A DNA stretch of 16,897 nucleotides from DATEBA01 sp035288045 (GCA_035288045.1 DATEBA010000036.1:1-16897); one strand, 5' to 3'; counted from the stretch's first letter, positions 1 to 7,890 are shown. The notes: generated by a model not told the origin, from the letters alone. Program-made: numbers and translations.

Positions 1-1582
1 CGTCCTCGTCCTCCTCCGGCGGGCGAAGCGGGAGGAGGAGCGAGAAGGTCGAGCCGGTGTTGTCGGAGCGGTCGAGCCACAGCCGCGCGCCGATCATCTC
101 GGCCATCTTCTTGCAGATGTAGAGGCCGAGCCCCGTGCCGCCGACACTGCGCGTGGTGGAGGAGTCGACCTGGAAGAAGCGCTCGAAGACGCGCTCCTGC
201 GAGTCCGGCGGTATCCCGTGGCCCTCGTCGCTGACCGAGATCACCACGCCGTTCAGCGAGGGCTGTCCCTCGATCGTCACCCGGGTGTCTGGAGGCGCGT
301 ATTTCAGGGCGTTCTCCACCAGGTTGGAGAGGATCTGGTGGATCTTGGCCTCATCGGTCTCGACCTCGGAGAAGTTGGCCGGGAATCTGATGTCGAAGGT
401 GTGGCCGTGAGCCCTCGGCCGGAGCTCGTCCACCACGTGCGACACGAGCACTGGGAGCTGGACGGACGACACGGCGAGCGGCTCGACGTGGGACTCGAGG
501 CGCGCCACGACGAGGAGCTGCTCGATCAGGCGCCGGAGACGCTCGCCCTGGCGGTCGGCGGCCTCAAGGAAAGCCCTACGCTGCTCCCCGTCCAGCTCGG
601 TCGCCAGCTGAAGCATCGTCTTGATGTAGCCCTGGATCGACGTGAGCGGCGTCCGGAGCTCGTGCGAGACGACGGCCACGAAGTCGTCCTTGGCCCGGTT
701 CAGCTCTGTCATATGCGCGAGGGAGCCCCGCAGCCGGTGGACGAGACGAACGTTCTCCAGTGCGACCGTGGCACCCCAGTAGACGGCCGCGACGGGGACG
801 ACCAGGAGTGGGACGAACCATAGGCTCACCTCGGCCGCGAGCACGACGACCGGCGAGAGCGCCAGCAGCGCCGACGCGGTGTACGCCTGGAACGCGAAGT
901 CCTTCACGACGTACTCGAGCAGCGGCGCCCCGAGCGCGAGCCCGACCGCGACGCTCGTGACGAGGGTGTTCAGCGCGAAGAAGACGAACGAGGCGAGGAG
1001 GATGGCCGGCAGCTGCCTGGCCATCGCCGGAGGCCCGCTGGTAAGGCCGTGGTAGACGACGCCGGCGACGCTGATCGCGATCGAGTACTGGGCGACGTTG
1101 AAGAGGATCTTCCAAAGGGGCTTGCGCCGCACGAAGTCGGCGGCGGCGGAGCCGACGGCGAGCGGTATCGCGGCCGCCGCGATCCCGAAGCCGAGCAGGA
1201 GGGCAAAGGCAAACGTCGTCGACGTGGTGATCTCGTCGACCTCGCGACCACGCTGGACGCGGATCGGGAAGAGCTCACCGACGACGAGCAGAACGAAGAA
1301 CAGCCAGAAGGCGCCGGACGTGGATCCGATGGAGGCGCGATCGGCGACGGAGAGGTAGACCAGGAGCGCGAGACCGGCCGCGACGACGGCGGAGACGTAC
1401 CTGGCGGCCGCCGGCCGCTCGCGCAGCCGCTGACCCGATGGATCCCCGGCGTCATCGTCGGAGCGTCCGGTCGGATCGGCCTCGGTCGGCCCGCCTGGGG
1501 GCAGCTCTTCGCTCCCCCCGACCGCGGCACCGCGCCGGCGGCCGATGTGGAAACGGCCTCGGCTCAGTTCCCCCGAGGCCAC
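1..1582 (-). CDS. Membrane sensor histidine kinase (C-terminus beyond window edge)
   Basis: This is a two-component sensor kinase that would autophosphorylate and pass phosphate to a response regulator not present here. From a GTG at 1582 there is a Gly/Pro/Arg-rich N-terminus (residues 1-60), then about six to eight hydrophobic segments between residues 62 and 270. These include GELFPI, a polar EVDEITTSTTFAFA stretch and KPLWKILFNVAQY, a pattern I associate with integral membrane sensor regions of HD-GYP and GGDEF proteins. A short helical linker leads to the HisKA motif VVSHELRTPLTSI, with the phospho-acceptor His at about residue 307. The ATPase domain follows, with an N-box (HQILSNLVENALKY), a G1 box (SDEGHGIP), an F-box (FERFFQ) and a G2 box (GGTGLGLYI). 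There is no PAS, GAF or HAMP domain. The frame is open to position 2, so only a few C-terminal residues are probably missing. The start is uncertain: no ATG lies before residue 187, and a CTG at 1504 is an alternative. The kinase call is firm; the ligand is unknown. Confidence 0.9.
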   Translation of the reverse strand, partial: MASGELSRGRFHIGRRRGAAVGGSEELPPGGPTEADPTGRSDDDAGDPSGQRLRERPAAARYVSAVVAAGLALLVYLSVADRASIGSTSGAFWLFFVLLVVGELFPIRVQRGREVDEITTSTTFAFALLLGFGIAAAAIPLAVGSAAADFVRRKPLWKILFNVAQYSIAISVAGVVYHGLTSGPPAMARQLPAILLASFVFFALNTLVTSVAVGLALGAPLLEYVVKDFAFQAYTASALLALSPVVVLAAEVSLWFVPLLVVPVAAVYWGATVALENVRLVHRLRGSLAHMTELNRAKDDFVAVVSHELRTPLTSIQGYIKTMLQLATELDGEQRRAFLEAADRQGERLRRLIEQLLVVARLESHVEPLAVSSVQLPVLVSHVVDELRPRAHGHTFDIRFPANFSEVETDEAKIHQILSNLVENALKYAPPDTRVTIEGQPSLNGVVISVSDEGHGIPPDSQERVFERFFQVDSSTTRSVGGTGLGLYICKKMAEMIGARLWLDRSDNTGSTFSLLLPLRPPEEDED

Positions 1583-1662
1583 TTCTTCCCGGCGCCGAGC
1601 ACCAACACGATCGCAGTGAGGATCGCGGGCGAGTAGAGCCAGCGGATGAGACGCGACTTCAC
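1564..1662 (-). CDS. 32-residue single-pass membrane mini-protein before the kinase
   Basis: This short reading frame starts with GTG at 1662 and stops with TGA at 1566-1564. Its start is preceded by AAGGGGGTGA (1679-1670), a 9 of 10 match to the ideal ribosome binding site, with 7 nt spacing; this is the best such site in the window. The peptide begins MKSRLIRWLYSP, has a hydrophobic core AILTAIVLVLG, and ends in a charged tail GKKWPRGN. It would be a single membrane helix with positive charges on both sides. It overlaps the chosen kinase start by 19 nt, so the two may be translationally coupled. I do not recognise a family. It could be a small regulator of the kinase membrane domain, or a leader peptide that sets kinase translation. 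Both roles are inference. Confidence 0.55.
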   Translation of the reverse strand: MKSRLIRWLYSPAILTAIVLVLGAGKKWPRGN

Positions 1663-1985
1663 GTTCGGGTCACCCCCTTTCCACAAAGTGCCCGGGCGCC
1701 GGCCCGTCCCCTGACACGGGTCCGACCCGGCGCCTCTACAGCTTCGGCGTCCTCACCGCTCGGCTTGAGCCTCGACGATGGGGCCGCGCGTATCGAAGGT
1801 AGCGCCGTGCCCCCGAGAGGGCATCAGGCGATGGGCCACATTCCTCGTCGGAGCACCGGAGGGTGGCGCCGCCCGCGCGGCCTAGTCCGAACGGATCATT
1901 CGCTCGCCTACACGACCGCGCCTAAGGTGCGTCGCGCCGTGCGCCGATAGGGGGAGAGGTTCCCGGAAGGAGGCACACCGGACAG
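1663..1985. other. Divergent intergenic region between kinase and transporter
   Basis: This stretch of 323 nt has no convincing gene. It carries the leaders and presumably the promoters of the kinase/mini-protein unit (minus) and the transporter (plus). I could see the inverted repeat at 1695-1734 and ribosome binding sites at either end (1679-1670 on minus; AAGGAGG about 1967-1973 on plus). No convincing -35/-10 pair stood out on either strand. Short open frames that cross it are Arg/Pro-rich shadows. Confidence 0.6.
1695..1734. promoter_or_regulatory. Inverted repeat / stem structure in divergent leader
   Basis: GGCGCCGG (1695-1702) is the exact reverse complement of CCGGCGCC (1727-1734). 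Inside it, CCCGT (1703-1707) pairs with ACGGG (1716-1720) around an 8-nt loop. The result is a two-tier stem with a 6-nt bulge on one side. On the minus strand it would lie about 33 nt upstream of the mini-protein start, in the leader of the kinase transcript. It could be an RNA structure or a palindromic protein-binding site. No T-run follows on either strand, so a simple terminator is less likely. Confidence 0.35.
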
Positions 1986-3797
1986 ATGCTGATCGTCGTC
2001 TTCGTGCTCCTGGCGGTGGCGACGGTGCCGCTAGCCAAGGGGAACCTGCGCGCCCTCGTGGACCTGCGGTTCCGGCGAACCTGGCTCCTCGCGCTCGCGC
2101 TGGTCACCCAGCTGTTCCTGATCTTCGTGCCCGGGCCGCAGTCGGGTCCCCGGGTCGCCGCCCACCTCGGCTCCTTCGTGCTGGGCATCGCCTTCCTGGG
2201 CGTGAACCGCCGGGTGCCGGGGGTATGGCTGATAGCGGTGGGAGCCGCGTTCAACCTCGCCGCGATCGCGGCGAACGGGGGGGTCATGCCGGCCTCCTCG
2301 CACGCGCTGGCCGTCGCCGGGCTCCCGGTCGACGCCGGTGGTCTGTACGCGAACTCCGCGGCGGTCGCGAACGCCCGCCTGCTCATCCTGGGGGACGTCT
2401 TCGCCATCCCGGCCTCGCTGCCCTTCGCCAACGTCTTCAGCGTCGGCGACCTTTGCATCGCGGTGGGGACGGTCATCACGCTCCATAGGGTCACGGGCTC
2501 GCGGATGTTCCCATCCGCATCCGGGCAGTTCACCCAGCTCGTTCGCCGGCGGAGCTTCATGCGTCTTTGGACAGCGCAGGTCGTCTCGAACCTCGGGGAC
2601 TGGGTCTACTGGCTCGCGGTCGCGATCGTTCTGTCCGAGCGCGTTCAGGGACCGCGCTTCGCCACCGCGCTCTCGATCCTGTTGGCGGCCCAGGTCATCC
2701 CATCGGCCTTGGTGGGTGCCCTGTTCGCAGGCCCGCTCGTCGACCGGCATTCCCGAAAGATGCTGATGGTAGCTTCGGACATCCTGCGAGCGGCGGCGAT
2801 CGGATCTCTGCTTCTCGCGAACGAGCCGACACCGATCCACTTCTACGCCGTCGCCGGGTTCCTGGGCCTGTTCGGAGCCCTGTTCCACCCGTCCCTCCTC
2901 GCCTCGATCCCCAATGTCGTCGAGGAGGGACAGGTCGTGCCGGCGCAAGCGATGGTGGGCGCGACGCTCAACATCGGCGTAACGATCGGCCCGGCGGTCG
3001 GCGCTTACCTCGTCGGGGTGCTCGACCCCGGCGCGGTGTTCGGGCTGAACGCGGTCTCGTTCGCGGTCTCCGCCCTCCTGATCGGCGGGGCGCGCATAGG
3101 CCAGCACGACCCCGGCGACGTGACCCCCGGGTCGCAGTGGCAGGCACTGCGCCAGGGCTTCCGCTACATCGCGACCTCGCGTCTTACCCGGGGCGTCATC
3201 CTGGTCATCGGCATCGTATTCCTCGCGGCGGCCACGAAGCTCCCGCTCGAGCCGATGTTCGTTCGCGACGTGCTCGCACGCGGGTCGGCGCTCGCCGAGC
3301 GCACCCGCGTGCTGGGACTCATCACGGCCGCATGGGGTATCGGTATGCTGCTCGGATCCGCGGCAGCCCCGGCCCTCGCGCGCCGATGGCACCGGGAGCG
3401 CCTCTTCCCGGCCGCGATCGCCGTCGTCGGTCTCGGCGTGCTGGTGGTGTCGCGAACGGCCGACTTCTCGACGGTGCTCCTGATGTGGCTCGTCGCGGGC
3501 GCGGCGAACTCGGTCGGGAACGTCTCCTACGAGTCGCTCCTGCAGGAGCGCACTCCCGACGCGCTTCGAGGTCGCGTGTTCGCTGCGACGGAGGCGGTAG
3601 CCGACGCCAGCTTCTTGCTAGGAGCGGTTGCGGCCGGCGTTCTCGGAACCTGGCTCAGCGTCTCGGCGCTGCTCGCGACCGTTGGAGGGCTGATGCTGGT
3701 AGGCGCTGCCCTCGGCATCCTGTGTATCCCGAGCCCGTTCCGGCGCGTCGCGGCCGGCGAGGAAGGGAACACGGTCGGCGCCGGACTGCCCGGCTAG
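1986..3797 (+). CDS. DUF5317 - major facilitator superfamily transporter fusion
   Basis: This is a 603-residue membrane protein with two parts. Residues 1 to about 175 form a four- to five-segment hydrophobic domain that resembles DUF5317, including the conserved-looking ANGGVMPAS at about 96-104 and a GDVFAIP/GDLCIAVG region. Residues from about 188 onward are a 12-helix MFS transporter of the EntS/macrolide-efflux-like (MFS_3, DHA3) type. Its start LWTAQVVSNLGDW, motif A GPLVDRHSRK (about 249-258) and the late LLQERTPDALRGRVFA motif are typical. It probably exports a small molecule by proton antiport; the substrate cannot be read from sequence. The ATG start has AAGGAGG about 12 nt upstream. 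It is transcribed alone and converges on the Asp-box protein gene, sharing a CTAG at the stop. DUF5317 is usually a stand-alone protein as far as I know, so the fusion is notable. MFS assignment is firm, DUF5317 likely. Confidence 0.9.
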   Translation: MLIVVFVLLAVATVPLAKGNLRALVDLRFRRTWLLALALVTQLFLIFVPGPQSGPRVAAHLGSFVLGIAFLGVNRRVPGVWLIAVGAAFNLAAIAANGGVMPASSHALAVAGLPVDAGGLYANSAAVANARLLILGDVFAIPASLPFANVFSVGDLCIAVGTVITLHRVTGSRMFPSASGQFTQLVRRRSFMRLWTAQVVSNLGDWVYWLAVAIVLSERVQGPRFATALSILLAAQVIPSALVGALFAGPLVDRHSRKMLMVASDILRAAAIGSLLLANEPTPIHFYAVAGFLGLFGALFHPSLLASIPNVVEEGQVVPAQAMVGATLNIGVTIGPAVGAYLVGVLDPGAVFGLNAVSFAVSALLIGGARIGQHDPGDVTPGSQWQALRQGFRYIATSRLTRGVILVIGIVFLAAATKLPLEPMFVRDVLARGSALAERTRVLGLITAAWGIGMLLGSAAAPALARRWHRERLFPAAIAVVGLGVLVVSRTADFSTVLLMWLVAGAANSVGNVSYESLLQERTPDALRGRVFAATEAVADASFLLGAVAAGVLGTWLSVSALLATVGGLMLVGAALGILCIPSPFRRVAAGEEGNTVGAGLPG

Positions 3798-5485
3798 GCC
3801 ACGCGCCTGAAGTAGACGTTCTCGTTCCTGCCCCGCCCCCAGGCGAACGCGACCCGTCGCCGCATGTCCGTCCAAACGGCGTTCGCGGCTCCGTCGGAGC
3901 CGAAGTCCAGGCCGATGTAGTCGCCGTGGAACGTGGCGCAGCGTCTGCACCCGGCCGTCCCGGCGCGGAAGTGTGCCGAGCGCACGGGGTTCGAAGGCTT
4001 GGTTGAAAGACGCGTGTAGGTGAACGATCCCGGCGTCCCCACCGCGAGCCTGGTGTCGTAAAGGTCCCGGTTCGACAGCCGCCGATCGTGGAAGATCACG
4101 CCCAGGTCCCCGGTCACGGGGTCCACGTCGGCGAACGGGAACCATTGGTCAGAGGCCTTGTCGATCACCGGGGTCGGCGCGCTCCAGGCGATCCCGCCGG
4201 CAGACGACGCCACGAAGACGTCCGTCTTCGTCCGCGGCCGGTCGACGTCGTGCTTGCCGTTCCGGTTGTCGGTGAAGACCAGGTAGAGCCGTCCGTCCAG
4301 CGGGCTCGCCGTGATGTTGCCGAAGGTGGGGATCCGGAGCTGGTAGCCCGTGAGGGTGCGGCGGTGCTGGACGTTCTTCGGGAAATCACGCTTGCCGTCC
4401 TCCATCGTGGCCGCGACGACCGGATCGGACCACGCCTTTCCGCCGTTGGTGGACCTGACCACGAAATAGGTATCGTCCAGCCGCTCACCCTGTTCCCAGA
4501 TCGACCTGTTCTGCGGTGAGAGGAACGCCACGAACACGTCCCCGTCCGGCTGGACGGCGATCGTGGGAGCCTCGGCCTCGTCGCACTTGCCATCCGGGCC
4601 GGTGAGCTGCCACGTGCACACCGGGTTCGAGCCCGAGATCGCTTGCGGCTTCGACCAGGAGAATCCACCGTCGTCGCTGTGCGACTCGACGATCGGCGAG
4701 CGCCTGTAGTTGCCGTACCTCGAGCGGAACTCCGCCCACACCAGGTAGGTCCGCCCGAAGTGGGGCGACCCCGGGAAGGTGTCGGTCGCGATCCACTCCT
4801 TGTCGTTGAAGATCTGCCGCCGGTCGTCGTCGTCGCCCTTGCCCTCCGCCACGATCCGCGGCTTGCGCCAGTGGATCCCGCCGTCAGTCGAGACCGAGAC
4901 GACGACGTGGCCGTCGGCGAGCCCGTCGCTCGTCCACAGGTAGTTGAGCTCCGAGTGCATCACGTTCCCGGTGACGGGATCGATGGCGGTGACGGGGTCG
5001 CTCGCGATCCGGTACGGCCCGAGCGACGCCATCTCACCCGTCCGCCAGTGCCGGCCGGCATCGAACGTCACGTAGAACTGGTGGCCGTTGGAGTCGTAGT
5101 CGTGCGCGGTCACAACGATGTGTTCCGGGTCGTTGGGATCGACGACGATGTGCGTCTCGTTGTTCGGCAATCGGGCGGCGTCGCAGTCGAGGTTCACGTT
5201 GGCGTGCGAGGTCCGGGACGGCCCGATCTTGCACTCGAGGCTCGACCGGAGGAACAGGGGCTCCGGCGCGCCGGGAGGCGGGCGAACGAGGTTCCGCGGA
5301 GCGAGCCGGACCCCGTCGACCGATCTGACCGGCGCCCAGGTCCCGGGGTCGTAGGGAGTAGCTCCGGTCGGGCCAGCTACGAGCGCAACGACCGCAATGG
5401 CGGCCGCCAGCGTCCCACGCTTCAGGAGGGCGTGATCCTTCAAGCGTTCCCGTTTGTACCCGCCCCTTAGGCGCCACTCAATCAT
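3794..5485 (-). CDS. Secreted Asp-box (BNR/sialidase-like beta-propeller) protein
   Basis: This 563-residue protein is probably exported: a basic N-region is followed by the hydrophobic run GTLAAAIAVVALVAGP and a likely cleavage near PTGA-TP. The mature part carries five Asp-box-like motifs (S/T-x-D-x-G-x-x-W) at about 140-147 (TFDAGRHW), 199-206 (STDGGIHW), 270-277 (SDDGGFSW), 345-352 (STNGGKAW) and 427-434 (SSAGGIAW). The last two have lost the Asp. This spacing fits a six-bladed beta-propeller. The C-terminal FHGDYIGLDFG...AVWTDMR is common in sialidase-like hypothetical proteins. An RIP tripeptide occurs at about 384-386, but it is mid-protein rather than before the first Asp-box, so true sialidase activity is not supported. 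Five of its six cysteines lie in pairs that could form disulfides. The ATG at 5485 was chosen; TTG at 5500 and TTG at 5443 are alternatives. It lies 24 nt after npdG on the same strand. Substrate unknown. Confidence 0.8.
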   Translation of the reverse strand: MIEWRLRGGYKRERLKDHALLKRGTLAAAIAVVALVAGPTGATPYDPGTWAPVRSVDGVRLAPRNLVRPPPGAPEPLFLRSSLECKIGPSRTSHANVNLDCDAARLPNNETHIVVDPNDPEHIVVTAHDYDSNGHQFYVTFDAGRHWRTGEMASLGPYRIASDPVTAIDPVTGNVMHSELNYLWTSDGLADGHVVVSVSTDGGIHWRKPRIVAEGKGDDDDRRQIFNDKEWIATDTFPGSPHFGRTYLVWAEFRSRYGNYRRSPIVESHSDDGGFSWSKPQAISGSNPVCTWQLTGPDGKCDEAEAPTIAVQPDGDVFVAFLSPQNRSIWEQGERLDDTYFVVRSTNGGKAWSDPVVAATMEDGKRDFPKNVQHRRTLTGYQLRIPTFGNITASPLDGRLYLVFTDNRNGKHDVDRPRTKTDVFVASSAGGIAWSAPTPVIDKASDQWFPFADVDPVTGDLGVIFHDRRLSNRDLYDTRLAVGTPGSFTYTRLSTKPSNPVRSAHFRAGTAGCRRCATFHGDYIGLDFGSDGAANAVWTDMRRRVAFAWGRGRNENVYFRRVA

Positions 5486-5509
5486 TTCGCCCTGAAGCAA
5501 CCGTCGGGG

Positions 5510-6208
5510 CTAGGGGGACTTCGCCGGGGGAGGTCCCCAGGATGCCCGCCCGGTCACGCGGAACCCGGCGTCGTGGATCTTGTAGGCGCGGTTGACGGAG
5601 ATGAGCAGCGCCGTCATCGTCTCGGAGATCCGGGCCGTCGACAGGTCGCCGCAGTCCACCCACCGGAGGTCGGGGATGTCCTCGATGAGCTCGCCGACCG
5701 CCGCCCTTGCCTCGGCGTCCATCCCGCAGACGAGCACGTCGCTGTCCATGGTGTTCTCGAGGTCCTGAAGGGCTTCGCCGGATATCGTGTGGAAGGCCGC
5801 GACCATCCTTACGCCCTTCTGCAGGATCGACTTCGCCTGCTCCGCCGCCGATCCGTGCCAGGGACGGATCACGTGCCATGCCCTGCCGCCGACGGCGGTG
5901 GCGAGCGGGCTCGTGCAGTCACAGACGATCTTGCCCGGCGCGACGTGGTCCTTTATCGAACGGTAGATGTCCGCCTGGCCGGCGTAGGGCACGGTCACGA
6001 ACACCACGTCGGCGGCCTCGGCCGCCTTCTCGTTGGAAGTGCCGTCGACGTTCGCCTCGCCACCCAGGAGCTCCCTCGCCTTCTCCGCTGCACCCGCGCC
6101 CTTCTCCTCGGACCGCGAGCCGATTATCACGTGACGCCCGGCCTTGCCGAGGCGCAGCGTCAGCCCGAAGCCCTCCTCTCCCGTGCCCCCGATCACCGCG
6201 ATGCCCAT
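5510..6208 (-). CDS. npdG: NADPH:coenzyme F420 oxidoreductase (NpdG/Fno type)
   Basis: This enzyme transfers hydride between NADP(H) and the deazaflavin coenzyme F420, supplying reduced F420 for F420-dependent reductases in the cytoplasm. The 232-residue length is close to the family norm. The N-terminal Rossmann motif IGGTGEEGFGL (about residues 6-16) is followed by IIGSRSEEK, where the Arg after Ser is the usual NADP phosphate contact. The later VVFVTVPYAGQADIY and KIVCDCTSPL stretches and the C-terminal RWVDCGDLSTARISETMTALLISVNR are typical of this family. GGAG lies about 8 nt before the ATG. It sits 98 nt downstream of the mutase on the same strand and 24 nt before the Asp-box gene, so a shared transcript is possible. 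It implies that the organism makes F420. No F420 biosynthesis gene is in the window. Confidence 0.9.
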   Translation of the reverse strand: MGIAVIGGTGEEGFGLTLRLGKAGRHVIIGSRSEEKGAGAAEKARELLGGEANVDGTSNEKAAEAADVVFVTVPYAGQADIYRSIKDHVAPGKIVCDCTSPLATAVGGRAWHVIRPWHGSAAEQAKSILQKGVRMVAAFHTISGEALQDLENTMDSDVLVCGMDAEARAAVGELIEDIPDLRWVDCGDLSTARISETMTALLISVNRAYKIHDAGFRVTGRASWGPPPAKSP

Positions 6209-6306
6209 CGCCTACTCCTAGAGCTCGTTGACGGCCGAAAGGGTAGCCGAACCGGGGGCGTGCTCCGGGAGACCGAGCGGCCCGCAGCGTCAGGTCCGAT
6301 CGGCGG

Positions 6307-7890
6307 CTAGCGGGAGGGGTGGTACTCGCCGAAGGCACCGCGCAGCACGTCGGAGACCTCGCCCAGGGTCGCCCGGGCGCGAAGGGCATCCTTCATCGGG
6401 TAGAGCAGGTTATCCGTTCCGAGGGCCGCTTCCTCAACGGCTGCGAGCGCAGCCTTGACGGCCGTGTCGTCCCGCTCGGCTCGAAGCGCGCGCAGGCGCT
6501 CGACCTGCCTCGCGACCTCGGCCTCGTCGATACGCTGGATCTCGGGGGGCGCGCCGTCGTCCTCCGTGAACCGGTTCACGCCTACCACCACCCGCTCCCC
6601 GGACTCGACCCCTTGCTGGATCCGGAAGGCCGCCTCGTGGATCTCGTCCTGGTAGAAGCCGGCCTCGATCGCTGTGACGGCGCCGCCCATCCCGTCGATC
6701 CTGTCCACATAGGCCCAGGCGCGCCCCTCGATCTCCTTCGTGAACTTCTCGATGAAGTACGAGCCGGCGAGCGGGTCGGCGGTGTTGATCACCCCCGACT
6801 CGTATCCGATCACCTGCTGGGTGCGAAGGGCGAGCTTGGCGGCGTGCTCCGTCGGGAGCGCGAGGGCCTCGTCGAACGAGTTCGTGTGGAGCGACTGCGT
6901 TCCGCCCAGGACGGCTGCGAGCGCCTCGAGGGCGGTGCGCACGACGTTGTTCTGCGGCTGCTGGGCGGTGAGCGTCGCGCCGCCGGTCTGCGTGTGGAAC
7001 CGGAGCATCGTCGAGCGCGGATCGCGCGCACCGAAACGCTCGGTCATGATCCTCGACCACATGCGCCTGGCCGCCCGGAACTTCGCGATCTCCTCGAAGA
7101 AGTCCATGTGACACGCGAAGAAGAACGACAGGCGCGGCGCGAACTCGTCGACGGCGAGGCCCGCGTCCACCGCGGCCTGCACGTAGGCGATGCCGTTCGC
7201 GAGTGTGAACGCGACCTCCTGCACGGCGGTCGAGCCCGCCTCGCGCATGTGGTAGCCGCTGATCGAGATCGTGTTCCATTTCGGGATCCGCTCGTGGCAG
7301 TACGCGAAGAGGTCGGTGATCACCCGCATCGACGGCTTCGGCGGATAGATGTACGTGCCGCGAGCCGCGTACTCCTTCAGCAGGTCGTTCTGGACGGTTC
7401 CCTGTAGCTGGTGTGAAGGGACGCCCTGCTCCTCGGCCACCAGCTCGTAGAGCAGCAGGAGGATCGCGGCTGTGGAGTTGATCGTCATCGAGGTCGAGAC
7501 CCTGTCCAGCGGGATGCCCTCGAACAGCCGACGCATGTCCTCCACCGAGTCGATGGCGACACCGGTCTTGCCGACCTCTCCTTCGGCGCGCGGGTGGTCG
7601 GAGTCGAAGCCCATCTGCGTGGGGAGATCGAACGCGACCGAGAGGCCGGTCTGGCCGTGCTCCAGGAGATACCGGAACCGCCGGTTCGTCTCTTCGGCCG
7701 AACCCATGCCCGCGTACTGTCGCATCGTCCAGAGCCGGCCGCGGTACATCGTGGGATAGACGCCGCGGGTGAAGGGAGCCTCGCCCGGGCTTCCGAGGTC
7801 GCGCTCGGGGTCGAACCCGGCCGCGTCCTCGGGTCCGTAGACAGGCCTGATCTCGATCCCGGAGTCCGTGAGGCGGCGGTCCTCGTCCAT
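6307..7890 (-). CDS. Methylmalonyl-CoA mutase-type acyl-CoA mutase, large (catalytic) subunit
   Basis: This is the catalytic TIM-barrel subunit of an adenosylcobalamin-dependent acyl-CoA mutase, which interconverts methylmalonyl-CoA and succinyl-CoA or related pairs. It is 527 residues long and ends (FGEYHPSR) without the B12-binding DxHxxG domain, so it needs a separate small subunit, absent here. Hallmarks are GVYPTMYRGRLWTMRQYAG (about 43-61), GQTGLSVAFDLPTQMG, TVQNDLLKEY, NTISISGYHMREAG and TQSLHTNSFDEALALPT. The Tyr that recognises the substrate carboxylate in methylmalonyl-CoA mutase aligns with Y49, and the Arg with R177 (AARGTYIYPP). Both are kept, which favours a dicarboxyl substrate over isobutyryl-CoA. 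The frame stays open far upstream, but homology begins at the ATG at 7890. No Shine-Dalgarno is visible there; TACGCT lies 7 nt upstream, as in leaderless starts. It is divergent from nadC. Confidence 0.92.
   Translation of the reverse strand: MDEDRRLTDSGIEIRPVYGPEDAAGFDPERDLGSPGEAPFTRGVYPTMYRGRLWTMRQYAGMGSAEETNRRFRYLLEHGQTGLSVAFDLPTQMGFDSDHPRAEGEVGKTGVAIDSVEDMRRLFEGIPLDRVSTSMTINSTAAILLLLYELVAEEQGVPSHQLQGTVQNDLLKEYAARGTYIYPPKPSMRVITDLFAYCHERIPKWNTISISGYHMREAGSTAVQEVAFTLANGIAYVQAAVDAGLAVDEFAPRLSFFFACHMDFFEEIAKFRAARRMWSRIMTERFGARDPRSTMLRFHTQTGGATLTAQQPQNNVVRTALEALAAVLGGTQSLHTNSFDEALALPTEHAAKLALRTQQVIGYESGVINTADPLAGSYFIEKFTKEIEGRAWAYVDRIDGMGGAVTAIEAGFYQDEIHEAAFRIQQGVESGERVVVGVNRFTEDDGAPPEIQRIDEAEVARQVERLRALRAERDDTAVKAALAAVEEAALGTDNLLYPMKDALRARATLGEVSDVLRGAFGEYHPSR

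Noticed and set aside
2031..3392. A 453-residue open frame antisense to the transporter
   Set aside because: It is rich in Arg, Glu, Asp and Gly without any fold signature, and the plus strand encodes a clear MFS protein. It is a high-GC shadow.
2567..4006. A 479-residue plus-strand frame crossing the transporter and Asp-box genes
   Set aside because: It is Arg/Pro/Gly-rich low-complexity sequence in the +1 frame of the transporter, with no recognisable domain.
3794..5485. Calling the Asp-box protein a true sialidase
   Set aside because: The RIP tripeptide is mid-protein and the Asp-boxes are degenerate; the catalytic residues cannot be assigned from sequence alone.
6209..6306. Possible small gene or terminator between the mutase and npdG
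   Set aside because: I found no start with a ribosome binding site and no convincing stem-loop in this 98-nt gap.
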